Assembly: GCF_024606225.1 (NCBI RefSeq)
Contig: NZ_JAGRPU010000029.1
Coordinates: 16,652 to 80,651, forward strand
DNA length: 64,000 nt
Direction: 5' to 3'
From: Endozoicomonas sp. ISHI1
GTDB taxonomy: Bacteria; Pseudomonadota; Gammaproteobacteria; Pseudomonadales; Endozoicomonadaceae
Shown: positions 8,078 through 17,995 of the stretch, piece by piece
Layout: each line of letters begins with the position of its first letter
How positions within the stretch are numbered: position 1 is the first letter of the stretch
Made by a program: the position numbers and the translations under genes
The notes under the pieces: generated by a model
The model's input: the letters and a program-made list of their open reading frames with translations, nothing else
Databases searched by the model: none
Told to the model about the DNA's origin: nothing

Positions 8078-9307
8078 ATGCCCTCTATTTCCCTGGACAA
8101 GAGTAAGATTCGATTCCTTCTTCTGGAAGGGGTTCATCAGTCTGCTGTGGAAGTGCTTGAAGCTTCCGGCTATACCAATATTGATTATGTATCCAAGTCC
8201 CTGCCGGAAGAAGAGCTGAAGCGCCGGATTTCCGAAGTACACTTTGTAGGCATTCGATCCCGAACCCAGCTGACAGAAGACGTCTTTGCTGCAGCCCGGA
8301 AGCTGATTGCTGTGGGTTGTTTCTGTATCGGTACCAATCAGGTGGAGCTGGATGCTGCTACCTCCCGGGGAATTCCGGTCTTTAATGCCCCTTATTCCAA
8401 TACGCGCTCTGTCGCTGAGCTGGTTCTGGCTGAAGCCATTCTTCTTTTGCGAGGTGTACCTGAAAAGAATGCCGTTGCTCACCGGGGTGGCTGGCAGAAG
8501 AGTGCCGTCAATTCCTATGAGATTCGCGGCAAAAAGCTGGGTATTATTGGTTATGGCAGTATCGGAAGCCAGCTGAGTGTTTTGGCTGAATCCATGGGCA
8601 TGGACGTTTATTATTACGATGTGGTAACCAAACTGTCCATCGGTAATGCCAGTCAGGTCGGCAGTCTGAATGATCTGCTGGCCATGTCTGATGTTGTCAG
8701 CCTGCACGTTCCTGAAACACCCGCCACTCAATGGATGTTTGGTGAAGTGCAGTTTGCGGCCATGAAAGAAGGTAGCGTTCTGATCAATGCTTCTCGTGGA
8801 ACCGTTGTCGACATTCAGTCTCTGGCCTCAGCGATTGAAACAGGCAAGTTGCTGGGTGCTGCGATTGATGTTTTCCCGGAAGAGCCACGCTCTAACAATG
8901 ACGAGTTTGTCAGCCCTCTGCGTGGACTGGATAATGTGATTTTGACGCCTCACGTGGGTGGCAGTACTCAGGAAGCGCAGGAAAATATCGGTCGTGAAGT
9001 TTCCGAGAAGTTTATTATGTACAGCGACAATGGTACAACCTTGTCGTCTGTGAACTTCCCCGAAGTGTCATTGCCTGGACATCCCGACAAGCATCGCATC
9101 CTGCACATTCACGAGAACATTCCCGGAGTGCTGGTAGCCATCAACAAGGTCTTCTCCCAGAACAACATCAACATCAGCGGTCAGTTCCTGCAAACCAATG
9201 AATCCGTCGGTTATGTGGTCATTGACGTAGATGCCGATCACAGTGAGATTGCACTGGAGAAGCTGAAAGAAATCGACGGTACCATTCGTTGCCGGGTTCT
9301 ATACTGA
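8078..9307 (+). CDS. serA: D-3-phosphoglycerate dehydrogenase
   Basis: First step of serine biosynthesis: NAD-dependent oxidation of 3-phosphoglycerate to 3-phosphohydroxypyruvate. The 409-residue protein aligns end to end with the E. coli enzyme (410). It has an N-terminal substrate domain (IRFLLLEGVHQSA, IRSRTQLTEDV, GCFCIGTNQV), NAD-binding domain (KLGIIGYGSIGSQL), catalytic Arg in INASRGTVVD, Glu in DVFPEEP and His in LTPHVGGSTQEAQENIG. A C-terminal ACT domain (HIHENIPGVLVAINK, GYVVIDVDA) is the serine feedback site. The start at 8078 keeps the normal length although the ribosome site is weak. It is convergent with deoD across a short hairpin. Confidence 0.97.
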   Translation: MPSISLDKSKIRFLLLEGVHQSAVEVLEASGYTNIDYVSKSLPEEELKRRISEVHFVGIRSRTQLTEDVFAAARKLIAVGCFCIGTNQVELDAATSRGIPVFNAPYSNTRSVAELVLAEAILLLRGVPEKNAVAHRGGWQKSAVNSYEIRGKKLGIIGYGSIGSQLSVLAESMGMDVYYYDVVTKLSIGNASQVGSLNDLLAMSDVVSLHVPETPATQWMFGEVQFAAMKEGSVLINASRGTVVDIQSLASAIETGKLLGAAIDVFPEEPRSNNDEFVSPLRGLDNVILTPHVGGSTQEAQENIGREVSEKFIMYSDNGTTLSSVNFPEVSLPGHPDKHRILHIHENIPGVLVAINKVFSQNNINISGQFLQTNESVGYVVIDVDADHSEIALEKLKEIDGTIRCRVLY

Positions 9308-9321
9308 GTCAGGCGCTCAAG

Positions 9322-9345
9322 CTCCAGTCAGAGATCTGACAGGAG
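9322..9345. terminator. Hairpin between convergent serA and deoD
   Basis: CTCCAGTCAGA pairs with TCTGACAGGAG around a 2-base loop, with one mismatch. It lies in the 49 bases between the two stop codons. There is no T run, so intrinsic termination is uncertain. It may block convergent polymerases or protect 3' ends. Confidence 0.4.
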
Positions 9346-9356
9346 CGATGGGGGGA

Positions 9357-10067
9357 TCAGTCTCCGACCAGCACAGAGTCCAGAGCCAACACGATCATTT
9401 CGTCCAGGGAGGTCTGCCTGTCTTCAGGAGACAAGGCCTCGCCCTTACGAATATGATCACTGACAGTGCAGATTGCCAGACCTTTGGCACCAAACTCCGC
9501 ACATACGCCATAAAGGCCTGCTGCTTCCATTTCAACGCCCAGGATGCCATGCTTTTCCATGGTGTCGAACATCTGAATATCCGGACTGTAAAAAAGATCC
9601 GAAGTGTAGATATTACCAACTTTTACCGGCATCCTTTTGTCACGGGCACTCTTGACGGCATTCTCCAGCAGACCAAAATCTGCAATAGCTGCGAAGTCGT
9701 GGTTATTAAATCGGATACGGTTCACTTTCGAGTCAGTGCTCGCCCCCATACCAATCACTATATCGCGCAGCTTCACATCGGAAGAGATTGCACCACAGGA
9801 ACCAATGCGAATCAGCTTGTTCACACCGTATTCAGTGATCAGTTCCTTGTAGTAAATGGAGGCTGAAGGAATGCCCATCCCTGAACCCATTACTGATACA
9901 CGACGATTCTTATATGTTCCGGTGTAACCAAACATATTACGAACATCGTTTACCCGTTCAGCGCCTTCCAGAAAGTTCTCGGCAATGTACCTGGCACGGA
10001 GTGGATCACCTGGCATCAGGCAGACATCGGCAAAAGCACCGGGTTTGGCATGAATATGAGGGGTCAT
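9357..10067 (-). CDS. deoD: Purine nucleoside phosphorylase
   Basis: Splits purine (deoxy)nucleosides with phosphate to base and (deoxy)ribose-1-phosphate. The start at ATG 10067 ([22 protein letters not shown]) has a GAGAGGAA site and gives 236 residues, the usual size of the hexameric DeoD enzyme. Motifs: [28 protein letters not shown] (phosphate loop; E. coli has His where this has the first Ser), [26 protein letters not shown] and the catalytic Asp in TVSDHI. It lies 67 bases downstream of deoB on the same strand, so the two are surely co-transcribed. The product feeds DeoB, then DeoC, whose gene now lies at 41.0-41.8 kb. Confidence 0.96.
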   Translation of the reverse strand: MTPHIHAKPGAFADVCLMPGDPLRARYIAENFLEGAERVNDVRNMFGYTGTYKNRRVSVMGSGMGIPSASIYYKELITEYGVNKLIRIGSCGAISSDVKLRDIVIGMGASTDSKVNRIRFNNHDFAAIADFGLLENAVKSARDKRMPVKVGNIYTSDLFYSPDIQMFDTMEKHGILGVEMEAAGLYGVCAEFGAKGLAICTVSDHIRKGEALSPEDRQTSLDEMIVLALDSVLVGD

Positions 10068-10134
10068 TTTTTCCTCTCTAAAGCTTATCAAAAAGCGGGC
10101 CGTGCAGAGCACGCGTGTAAATAGTCAGCCCAGC

Positions 10135-11352
10135 TTATGACAAAAAACTGGTCCCATAGTCCATGGGCTCCAGATCAAAGAAACTGGCCAGACTCTGGCC
10201 GATATCTGCGAAGGTTTCCCGCCCACCCAGTGAAACCGGCGGCACCTTTTTGCCAAAGACCAGCACGGGTATATGTTCACGGGTATGGTCTGTACCGTGC
10301 CAGGTAGGATCGCAGCCATGATCAGCACTGATGATCAGCACATCGTCTTCCTGCATGGCGTTGAGCAGTCTCGGCATCATGGCGTCCAGTTCTTCCAGAG
10401 CACGGGCATAACCAGCCACATCACGACGATGGCCAAAGGATGAATCAAAATCAACAAAGTTGGTAAAGATCAGGGAACGATCTCCGGCCGACTCCAGAGC
10501 TTGCATGGTGGTTTCAAACAAAGCCGGAATGCCGGTCGCCTTGAACTTTTTGGTAATACCCTGATGAGCAAAAATATCAGCGATTTTTCCGACACTGAGC
10601 ACTTCGCCACCACTGGCCACCAGCTTATCCAGCAGGGTGGGAGCAGGTGGTAAAACAGAGTAATCCCGTCGATTCCCTGTTCGCTGGAAGTCTCCGGCGT
10701 CATCACCCACGAAAGGACGGGCTATGACACGGCCAATATTATAGGGGTCAAGTAGCTCACGAGCGATTTCACAAAATTCATAAAGTCTTTCCAGACCAAA
10801 AGTCTCTTCATGGCAGGCAATCTGAAAAACGCTGTCGGTCGATGTGTAAACAATGGGCTTGCCAGTGCGCATGTGCTCTTCGCCCAGGTGTTCCAGAATG
10901 GTTGTCCCTGAAGCATGGCAATTACCTATAACACCGGGTATTCCGGATTTTTCGACCAGTTGATCCAGCAGTTCCTGTGGAAAACTGTTCTCCTTATCCT
11001 TGAAGTAGCCCCAGTCGAACAATACAGGAGCGCCCATCATTTCCCAGTGACCGCTGGGGGTGTCCTTACCACTGGAAATTTCTCTGGCGTAACCGTGGGC
11101 ACCGATCAGCTTTACATCGGTGTTCATGCCGGCAGGAAAGGCCCCTGAGGAATCTTTAGCCGCGTGCAACAAACCAAGACTGGCAAATATTGGCAATTCA
11201 AGTACACCCCGTCGACCAATGTCTGCCTCGCCTTGTGAACAGGCCTTGGCGATGTGGCCAATCGTGTTTGAGCCTGCATCACCAAACTGATCGGCATCAG
11301 CGCTGGCGCCAACCCCGAACGAGTCCATCACCAGGACAATTGCTCGTTTCAT
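10135..11352 (-). CDS. deoB: Phosphopentomutase
   Basis: Interconverts (deoxy)ribose-1-phosphate and -5-phosphate, linking nucleoside phosphorolysis to sugar metabolism. The 405-residue protein has the alkaline-phosphatase-superfamily metal sites: [22 protein letters not shown] at the N terminus (Asp), [15 protein letters not shown] (phospho-acceptor Thr), [17 protein letters not shown], and [19 protein letters not shown] (Asp/His cluster). Full length. It heads deoB-deoD on the minus strand. Because 30 kb of oppositely oriented genes now separate it from deoC, it must have its own promoter in the region 11353-11576, where no clear operator for DeoR or CytR could be recognised by eye. Confidence 0.96.
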   Translation of the reverse strand: MKRAIVLVMDSFGVGASADADQFGDAGSNTIGHIAKACSQGEADIGRRGVLELPIFASLGLLHAAKDSSGAFPAGMNTDVKLIGAHGYAREISSGKDTPSGHWEMMGAPVLFDWGYFKDKENSFPQELLDQLVEKSGIPGVIGNCHASGTTILEHLGEEHMRTGKPIVYTSTDSVFQIACHEETFGLERLYEFCEIARELLDPYNIGRVIARPFVGDDAGDFQRTGNRRDYSVLPPAPTLLDKLVASGGEVLSVGKIADIFAHQGITKKFKATGIPALFETTMQALESAGDRSLIFTNFVDFDSSFGHRRDVAGYARALEELDAMMPRLLNAMQEDDVLIISADHGCDPTWHGTDHTREHIPVLVFGKKVPPVSLGGRETFADIGQSLASFFDLEPMDYGTSFLS

Positions 11353-11576
11353 GTGAGATACCCTACCAACTCCTTGCGAGTCCCTTAATTATTACTCAGA
11401 AAGATACAGAGCAGCACAGTGATTAATACCTAATCCAGAGAGAGTCAGGAAAGTAACTGAGCTGAATGCACTTTCACACGCTCACCCTATGCTCAATTGA
11501 GGAAGGCGCTTAAAATTGCGCACTTGTGCAATCCGGGGACTACCTTATCAGGGCATTCATAAACCAAAGAGGGCTG

Positions 11577-13334
11577 ATGTTGATGAGTTACTCCATTTCT
11601 CGATTACCCGAAACGGTGAGACAATCGATATTCATCCATCGTGACAAAGCTATTCAGTGGGTTGCTGCTTCCCTCGGCCTCATCATAATGGCTTACCCCT
11701 GTTCAAAACTGCGGGCAGAAAATCTTCTGCCAACGCCAGAGGAGGAGATATTTGTTGAAGATAAAAGAACTAAGCAGTCTAACTTACTGGACGAGTATAT
11801 TAACCATTATGATTATATAGGGGAAGACTCTCGATATTTTCTCAATTCGGTTGCAAGCCATCTTATATTTGCCATGAACCATGAAAATGAGCAAGGCGAA
11901 AAAAAGGAGCATTCAGAGGCATCGGAAGGTGCTGGAGCACAACTACCGCAGTCTTTAATGACAATTCCACTCCCGCCCATGACCCACGCAGAAGTCATTG
12001 CAACTATCCGGGAGTTAAATACAGGCATTGATCAAGAAACCTTAAACATTATGTTGAACTTCATCCCTGTAACCCCGCCCAATGAGAGCCTGACAATTGA
12101 AAGCATGCTTCGGAAATTGATACAAACTCACCGCATTTTGGACGATGATAGCCAGAAAATGATGGAAGTCGTACTACCTTCTATCCAGGGTACCCAATCT
12201 CCTGTCGATTTGACCAAACCAGAACAACGGCAAAGCCTTGCGATGTTGTTGTTGGCTTACTATACAGCCATCAATTCAAATGGAGTATCCCCTGAAACAG
12301 CTTATGACTTTTTTAACTCATTCCTGCTGCACGCCTCTGGCTTGTCTGGTATCGAGAGACTCCATGCTCAAAAAGGTGACCTTTTAGGTACAGATAAACC
12401 AATAGAAGATTACGAAATTTTAAAAGCGAATGTTAAAAAATCTGCTTCAGTTTTCGTTGGCCTCAGGTTGCTGGATGAAATGCGCATTAGGTTTTTGGAA
12501 CAAATGGACGTTCGCTTAAAAGCTTCAGATTCCGAGACATCATTCGACGATTCAGTGCTAAAAAAAGCTTCCGGTCTACTCAACAATGGCCTTAATAAGA
12601 ACGGAATACCGTTTTATCAGCGTAATATAAGATCCTATGAACGTATGCTAACGCTGATAGAAGAACATGGTGAAGGAAACCCGGAATTAATTGCTTCGAA
12701 TAGTCAGTTCATGACTTTCATTCATGTCATAAGCATGATGCTTGATCCTTTCGATATACAATCCGCAAATGAAAATATTAACAATATGTCGAGCTATTTT
12801 AGCGCATCATATTGGAATCAAACCTTTATTGACTCTGAGGGCAAAGAACAGAAATTATTTGAAATATTTAAAAAGATATTAACTGCCGCAAAAGACAAGC
12901 CGGGAAATAGAAGTCCTGAATTATTTCAAGAATTACTTACAGCCATAAGAAAATACATAGCGCAAAGATTACATAAAATTTTCATTGCCTCAAATGATTA
13001 CCAAGTCATAATGTTAACCTTAAGCTCAGGACTTACGGATCTGCTGGAGCAATCAGAAGCTATATTTGCAATGCTCCCAACGACTGACAACGATGCCGAC
13101 GGGCAGGCTGATGAAGCCAAACACGACGAGGCTGCCGAGGGATCAGAAGAAAGAAAGCTTAGCAGTGAAGAGAAGAACAAATACCTGAAAGAACAAACAG
13201 AATCCTTGGAGGATTTCATCTATTGGTGCAGGTATTACTATGATTTTGCCATAAGATCTCCTTATAACTCTGACAGCAGTGAGTCCTGCGGTAGTGAATC
13301 TGACAGAGGTAATCTTGACGGAGTTCAATATTAA
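11577..13334 (+). CDS. Array paralogue 1: exported protein of an unrecognised family
   Basis: First of 14 intact head-to-tail copies. Layout shared by the family: a long polar N-terminal segment with RLPxxxxxSIFxHRxKA (residues 1-27), a hydrophobic stretch (about 28-42) ending in SKLLA-EN or similar, which looks like a signal peptidase I site, then LDDLINHNAY, LNPNTTHLIFAMNHENEQGEKK, a Glu/Ser linker (EESEGAEA), IPLPPM, and a helical body with GTESPVD, SYYTAIHSNG, FFNSFLLHA, DPFxIQ, SSYF, NPELFQELL and QVIMVTLGTGF. A Lys/Glu-rich helix (KKKHLKERIEYL) and FVDWFxxHYDFA precede an acidic Ser/Asp tail. Here 585 residues with tail SDSSESCGSESDRG. ATG 11577 and ATG 11583 are both usable (gagg site). 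No catalytic motif recognised; probably periplasmic or secreted. Confidence 0.85.
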   Translation: MLMSYSISRLPETVRQSIFIHRDKAIQWVAASLGLIIMAYPCSKLRAENLLPTPEEEIFVEDKRTKQSNLLDEYINHYDYIGEDSRYFLNSVASHLIFAMNHENEQGEKKEHSEASEGAGAQLPQSLMTIPLPPMTHAEVIATIRELNTGIDQETLNIMLNFIPVTPPNESLTIESMLRKLIQTHRILDDDSQKMMEVVLPSIQGTQSPVDLTKPEQRQSLAMLLLAYYTAINSNGVSPETAYDFFNSFLLHASGLSGIERLHAQKGDLLGTDKPIEDYEILKANVKKSASVFVGLRLLDEMRIRFLEQMDVRLKASDSETSFDDSVLKKASGLLNNGLNKNGIPFYQRNIRSYERMLTLIEEHGEGNPELIASNSQFMTFIHVISMMLDPFDIQSANENINNMSSYFSASYWNQTFIDSEGKEQKLFEIFKKILTAAKDKPGNRSPELFQELLTAIRKYIAQRLHKIFIASNDYQVIMLTLSSGLTDLLEQSEAIFAMLPTTDNDADGQADEAKHDEAAEGSEERKLSSEEKNKYLKEQTESLEDFIYWCRYYYDFAIRSPYNSDSSESCGSESDRGNLDGVQY

Positions 13335-13515
13335 TTTTTTTCCTGTTCTGTCAGGCCGAATACCAATAGTATGCTTCCCGGCAGGCTACTGACTCCGTGG
13401 CGGTAGCTTCGGCCGATCCATTCGTGACCCCTAACTTCAGTGGCAATAGCCGGATGCTCTGCAGCGTCCTGCATTGTTCGATTAAAGCCTGCATTCTGTC
13501 TGCCTCGTCCTGTCC
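13335..13515 (-). pseudogene. deoC 3'-end relic after paralogue 1
   Basis: Read on the minus strand, this spacer translates to DAAEHPAIATEVRGHEWIGR, then SSLPGSILLVFGLTEQEKN. It aligns with the DeoC C terminus ([20 protein letters not shown], then [19 protein letters not shown]). Frameshifts and loss of everything upstream make it a non-functional fragment. It is the best protein-level proof that the array unit carried part of deoC. Confidence 0.85.
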
Positions 13516-13683
13516 AAAAGCTTTGAACCACGATTGAAGGGAACGAAGCTCTGAGCTCTTGGTAATGCCTTAGAAAACGGAGCCGGCTGCGCGATCAGGC
13601 TGGGACCGGCTTTCGCTTAAAATTGAGCACTGCTGCAATACATGGACTACTTTGTCAGGACATTTGTAAACTGATGAGAGCAG

Positions 13684-15564
13684 ATGTGGATGAATAACTT
13701 CTTATCTCGCTTGCCTGAAACACCAAAACGATCAATGTTTTGCCATCTTGGCAAGCCTAATCAGTCGCTTGCTGCTTCCCTCGGCCTCATCATGATGGTT
13801 TGCCCCTGTTCAGAATTACTGGCAAAAAATGGTTTATTAACGCCAGTGGAGGAGAGGCTTGTTTTAGAAAAAACAACAAAAGAGTCCAGCTTTCTGGACG
13901 ATTTGATTAATCACAATACCTACGTAGGGAATATCCCTACTATAGCTCTCAACACGAATGCGACCAACCTTGTCTTTGCTATGAACCATGAAAACGAACA
14001 AGGACAAAGAACGGATGAGCATTCAGAAGAATCGGAAGGCGCTGGAGCACAAATACCACGGCCTTTATCGACAATTCCGCTCCCGCCCATGACCCACGCA
14101 GAAGTGAGTGACATTATCCGGGAATTGAATACAGGCATTGATCAAGAAACCTTAGACACTCTGTTGAACTTCGTTCCGGTCACCCCCCCCGATGAGAGCC
14201 TGACAATTGATGGCATGCTTGTGAAATTGATGCAAACTCTTCGCATTCCGGTTGATTGTCACATGATAACAATGCATTTAGTCCTATCGTCCATTGAGGG
14301 TACCACAACGCCAGTCGATATGGGCCAACCAAACCAAAAACAGAGCCTTGCACTCTTGATGTTGGCTTACTATACGGCCATCAATTCAGAGAAGCTACCC
14401 CATAAAATGGCTTATGAATTTTTTCTATCATTCCTACTGCACGCCTGTGACTTGTCTGGTATCGAAAAACTCCATACTATAAAAGGTGACCTTTTAGGCA
14501 CAGACAAACCCACAGAAGATCAAGACGTTTTAAAAGAAAATGTTAGAAAATCAGCAATAATCTTCGCTGGACTAAGAAAGCAGGAAGAAATGCGCGTTTA
14601 TTTTTTTTTGAAACAAATCAAAAATACTTCAGAAGCTGAAGAATCCGAGACAAAAGTCCAGAATCCAGTGTTAGAAAAAGTATCCAATCTACTCAACCGT
14701 GGTGTTAATAAGATCGGACTACCACTTTATGAGCGTAATATAAAATCAGCTAAACGAATGCTAAAGGTGTTAGAATTAACAGGATTTGGTAAAAAAAAAT
14801 CACAATTGGTTGCCTCTAATAACCTGTTCATTAATTTAATTGATGCCATAAGCATGACTCTTGATCCTTACGTTATACAGTTTGCAAAAACACTCATTGA
14901 CAATATGTCGAGTTATTTTACTGCATCTAATTGGGATCAAACCATTACTGATTCTGAAGGCAAAGAACAAAAATTATTTCAAGTATTCCAAAAGTTAATA
15001 ACCGACGCAAAAGAAAACCCGGGGAATGAAAATCCTGAATTATTTCAACAATTACTTCTGGCTCTGGAAAAATACATAGAGCAACAATTACAAAAAACGT
15101 TTACTGAAAAAAATGATTACGAGTTCATAATGGTAACCCTCGGCACAGGATTTCAGGCCCTCTTAGAACAATCAAGGAAAGTTCTGTTAATGCTTGACCG
15201 AAGTATTGACGCCAGTGCCAATGAGCAGGCTGATGGAGCTAAACATGGCGAGGCAGCACGGGGAGAGCTCAGCGAAGAAGAGAAGAAGAGAAAACACCTG
15301 GGACAACGGATAAATTACTTGCAAGATTTCGTGGATTGGTTTGGATCTCACTATGGTTTTGCCGTGAACTCTCATTATGACACTGACAGCAGTGACTCTG
15401 ACAGCAGCGACTCTGACAGCAGTGACTCTGACAGCAGCGACTCTGATAGCAGTGACTCTCAGAGCAATGATATTGACAGAGGTAGTCCTGAAGAAATGAA
15501 TCCTCCTGTCCTTTCAAACCAACTGCTACCGGCGAACTGCTGGCTCGAAGACGTTACTGTTTAA
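13684..15564 (+). CDS. Array paralogue 2, with DSDSS-repeat tail and read-through C terminus
   Basis: 626 residues. Signal region LAASLGLIMMVCPCSELLA-KN. The tail holds five or six DSDSS units encoded by 15-base repeats at about 15384-15460, then QSNDIDRGSPEEMN. The last 20 or so residues (PPVLSNQLLPANCWLEDVTV) are encoded by the antisense strand of the deoC 3' relic that follows: the gene lost its own stop and now runs into the spacer, ending at 15564. The upstream block has a candidate -35 TTGAGC at about 13622, 17 bases, then a TACTTT-like -10. Outer start ATG TGG ATG at 13684. Confidence 0.85.
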   Translation: MWMNNFLSRLPETPKRSMFCHLGKPNQSLAASLGLIMMVCPCSELLAKNGLLTPVEERLVLEKTTKESSFLDDLINHNTYVGNIPTIALNTNATNLVFAMNHENEQGQRTDEHSEESEGAGAQIPRPLSTIPLPPMTHAEVSDIIRELNTGIDQETLDTLLNFVPVTPPDESLTIDGMLVKLMQTLRIPVDCHMITMHLVLSSIEGTTTPVDMGQPNQKQSLALLMLAYYTAINSEKLPHKMAYEFFLSFLLHACDLSGIEKLHTIKGDLLGTDKPTEDQDVLKENVRKSAIIFAGLRKQEEMRVYFFLKQIKNTSEAEESETKVQNPVLEKVSNLLNRGVNKIGLPLYERNIKSAKRMLKVLELTGFGKKKSQLVASNNLFINLIDAISMTLDPYVIQFAKTLIDNMSSYFTASNWDQTITDSEGKEQKLFQVFQKLITDAKENPGNENPELFQQLLLALEKYIEQQLQKTFTEKNDYEFIMVTLGTGFQALLEQSRKVLLMLDRSIDASANEQADGAKHGEAARGELSEEEKKRKHLGQRINYLQDFVDWFGSHYGFAVNSHYDTDSSDSDSSDSDSSDSDSSDSDSSDSQSNDIDRGSPEEMNPPVLSNQLLPANCWLEDVTV

Positions 15565-15675
15565 GGCCGTTCCATTTGTGCCCCATAACGTCATTGGCAG
15601 TAGCCGGTTCTGCGCTGTTCGAATGCCACTCCCGGGTTTAAGTCCAGATTGTAACTGCCTTGCCTTGTGCACAGG
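15503..15675 (-). pseudogene. deoC 3'-end relic after (and inside) paralogue 2
   Basis: Nucleotide match to the 3' end of the intact deoC: CCTGTCCTTTCAAACCAA against CCTGTTCTTTCAGACCAA, then CCATTTGTGCCCCATAACGT against CCATTTCTGCCCCATAATGT, and CTGTTCGAATGCCACTCCCG against CTGTTCGAATGCCACCCGAG. The first 60 bases are now coding on the plus strand as the tail of paralogue 2. Confidence 0.85.
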
Positions 15676-15829
15676 CCTTGAACCTTGGAACTCCAAGCTC
15701 TCGGCAATTCCTGCGCTTAGAAAACGGGGTTGCCTGAGCGATCAGGCTGAGTTTGAAGATGCTTAAAATTGGGCACTTCTGCAATCTGTGGACTACTTTA
15801 TCAGGGCATCCATAAATTAAAAAAGGCAG

Positions 15830-17770
15830 ATGTTGATGAATAACTCCGCTTCCCGATTATCAGCAACCGCAAAGCAATCGATCTTTTTCCATCGTAACAT
15901 GGCTAATCAGTCGGTTGCCGCTTCCCTTGGCCTCATCATGATGGCTTGCCCCTGCTCAGAACTACTGGCAAAAAATGGTTTATCAACACCATCGGTGGAG
16001 AGGCTTGTTTTAGAAAAACCAACAAAAGAGTCCAGCTTTCTGGACGATTTGATTAATCACAATGCTTACGTAGGGAATATCCCTACTTTAGTTCTCAACC
16101 CGAATGCGACCAACCTTGTCTTTGCCATGAACTATGAAAATGAGCAAGGCGAAAAAAAGGATGAAAATTCAACAGAACCGGAGGGAGCTACAGCACAGCC
16201 GCTGCAATCTTTAATCGAAATTCCTCTCCCCGTGATGCTCCATGGGGTAATTTCCGAAATTATCCGTGCCATAACTACAGATATTAATACAAACCACATT
16301 AATATGATGTTGGAGGAAATTCCGGAAACCCCTCCCGAACATGCCCGATCAATTGCAAGCATGATTGATCATTTGATAAAAACTCTTGGCATAACGCTCA
16401 ACGAAAACCAAAATGCGTTGATTAGTGTTCTGTATGATATTCAGGGCGCCGAATCTCCTGTCGATATAAGCAAACCACAACAACGAGAGAGCCTCGCGAT
16501 GTTGTTGATGAGTTACTATACAGCCCTCAAGTCAAATGGGTCATCCCCTCAAATGGCTAATGTTTTTTTTAACTCATTCCTGCTTCATGCTGTCGGCTTG
16601 TCTGGTATAGGGAGGCTCCATGCCACAAGGGGTAACCTTTTGGGTATAAAAGAACCCATCGAAGATCCCGAACTTTTAAAAGGTAATGTTAAAGAATCCA
16701 AAAATGTCTTTTCTGCCCTGAAAATACTCGAAGAAGCGCGCCTTGATTTTTTGCAACAACTGAATTTTTACTCAGAAGACGAAAGATCCAGCGCATCACC
16801 CGATCCACTGTTGGCAGCTGCTACCAGCCTTCTCAACTATGGTGTTGAGAAGAACGGGATACCGCTATATAAGCGCAACATAAAATCACATAAACGAATG
16901 TTAAAGCTAATAGAATCATATGGTGAAAACAATCCTAAGTTAGTTGCCTCTAACAATCAATTTATGACTTTGATTCATGCCATAAGCATGCTGCTTGATC
17001 CTTCCGTTATACAGTTCACAGATTCACATATTGAAAACCTGTTAAGTTATTTTAGAAAATCAAAGTGGTTAGAAACCGACACTGACTCTTCAGACACAAC
17101 AAGCAAAGAACAGAGGTTATTTGAAGCATTCAAGAAAGTATCAGAAGATGCAAAATACAATGATGGAAATGAAGGTCCTGAATTATTTGGAGAATTACTT
17201 CAAGCTCTGAAAGACTTCATAGAGAAACAATTACAAATAGCTTTTACTGAGGCAGATGATTACCAAGTGATAATGGTAACCCTCGGCACAGGATTAGCGA
17301 GCCTGCATGAACAATCAAATGATATGTTGGAAATATTTGATAGGCAGATTGACGCAGCCAAAGATGAAAAAGCAGCAGAAGGCCAAGAAGGAGAAGAGCT
17401 TAGTAAATATGAGAAGAAGGCACGACACCTGAGAGAACGGATAAGCCACTTGCGAGAATTCGTCGAATGGTTCGGGTCTAACTATGAATTTGCTATGAAC
17501 AGCCCTCATGAAAGTGGCAGTAGTGAGTCTGAAAGCAATGATGTGGGCAGTACTGATGCTGACAGAGGTAGTGATTCCAACAGAGGTGATGCTGACGGAG
17601 TTGATGCTGACGGAGTTGAAGATGACAGGGTTGAAGCTGACAGGGTTGAAGTTAATGGAGTTGAAGTTAATGGAGTTGAAGTTAATGGAGTTGAAGTTAA
17701 TGGAGTTGAAGTTAACACGATCCCTGCTGACAGAGATGAAGCTGACAGGGGTAATCCTGACGGTGTTTAG
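15830..17770 (+). CDS. Array paralogue 3, with GVEVN-repeat tail
   Basis: 646 residues, N terminus MLMNNSASRLSATAKQS and signal region VAASLGLIMMACPCSELLA-KN. Its first 110 residues are almost the same as in paralogue 2 (KTTKESSFLDDLINHNxYVGNIPT), after which the middle diverges (VISEIIRAITTDINTNHINMM). The tail is unusual: after SGSSESESNDVGS come DADGV units and five GVEVN units from a perfect 15-base tandem repeat (about 17643-17715), so it is hydrophobic-acidic rather than Ser-Asp. Stop codon TAG at 17768, just inside the shared GACGGTGTTTAG end block. Confidence 0.85.
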   Translation: MLMNNSASRLSATAKQSIFFHRNMANQSVAASLGLIMMACPCSELLAKNGLSTPSVERLVLEKPTKESSFLDDLINHNAYVGNIPTLVLNPNATNLVFAMNYENEQGEKKDENSTEPEGATAQPLQSLIEIPLPVMLHGVISEIIRAITTDINTNHINMMLEEIPETPPEHARSIASMIDHLIKTLGITLNENQNALISVLYDIQGAESPVDISKPQQRESLAMLLMSYYTALKSNGSSPQMANVFFNSFLLHAVGLSGIGRLHATRGNLLGIKEPIEDPELLKGNVKESKNVFSALKILEEARLDFLQQLNFYSEDERSSASPDPLLAAATSLLNYGVEKNGIPLYKRNIKSHKRMLKLIESYGENNPKLVASNNQFMTLIHAISMLLDPSVIQFTDSHIENLLSYFRKSKWLETDTDSSDTTSKEQRLFEAFKKVSEDAKYNDGNEGPELFGELLQALKDFIEKQLQIAFTEADDYQVIMVTLGTGLASLHEQSNDMLEIFDRQIDAAKDEKAAEGQEGEELSKYEKKARHLRERISHLREFVEWFGSNYEFAMNSPHESGSSESESNDVGSTDADRGSDSNRGDADGVDADGVEDDRVEADRVEVNGVEVNGVEVNGVEVNGVEVNTIPADRDEADRGNPDGV

Positions 17771-17935
17771 TTTGGATACTTTTCCAGTTTTTTCAGACCG
17801 GGGCTATCAGGAAATTTGTGCAGATTCAGTTGTAGCATTGCGGTCGAAGTTTTGATGAGGTCAGCAACGGCTTCAATGCAGATATCGCCTGCTCGATAAA
17901 TCAGGGTTGCCGGGTTCTTGAGTATTACGGTCACA
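17766..17935 (-). pseudogene. deoC relic after paralogue 3, with internal deletion
   Basis: About 20 bases match the very end of deoC. After a jump, 17838-17935 matches deoC at about 41262-41395 (AGATTCAGTTGTAGCATTG; GGCTTCAATGCAGATATCG; GCTCGATAAATCAGGGTTGC). The jump means roughly 200 bases of deoC were deleted inside this relic, but it reaches deeper into deoC than most others. Confidence 0.8.
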
Positions 17936-17995
17936 GAGGCGTGGCAGGCGAAACTACCTTATTCAGGGCATTCAAATTCAACAAGGCAGGCGACG

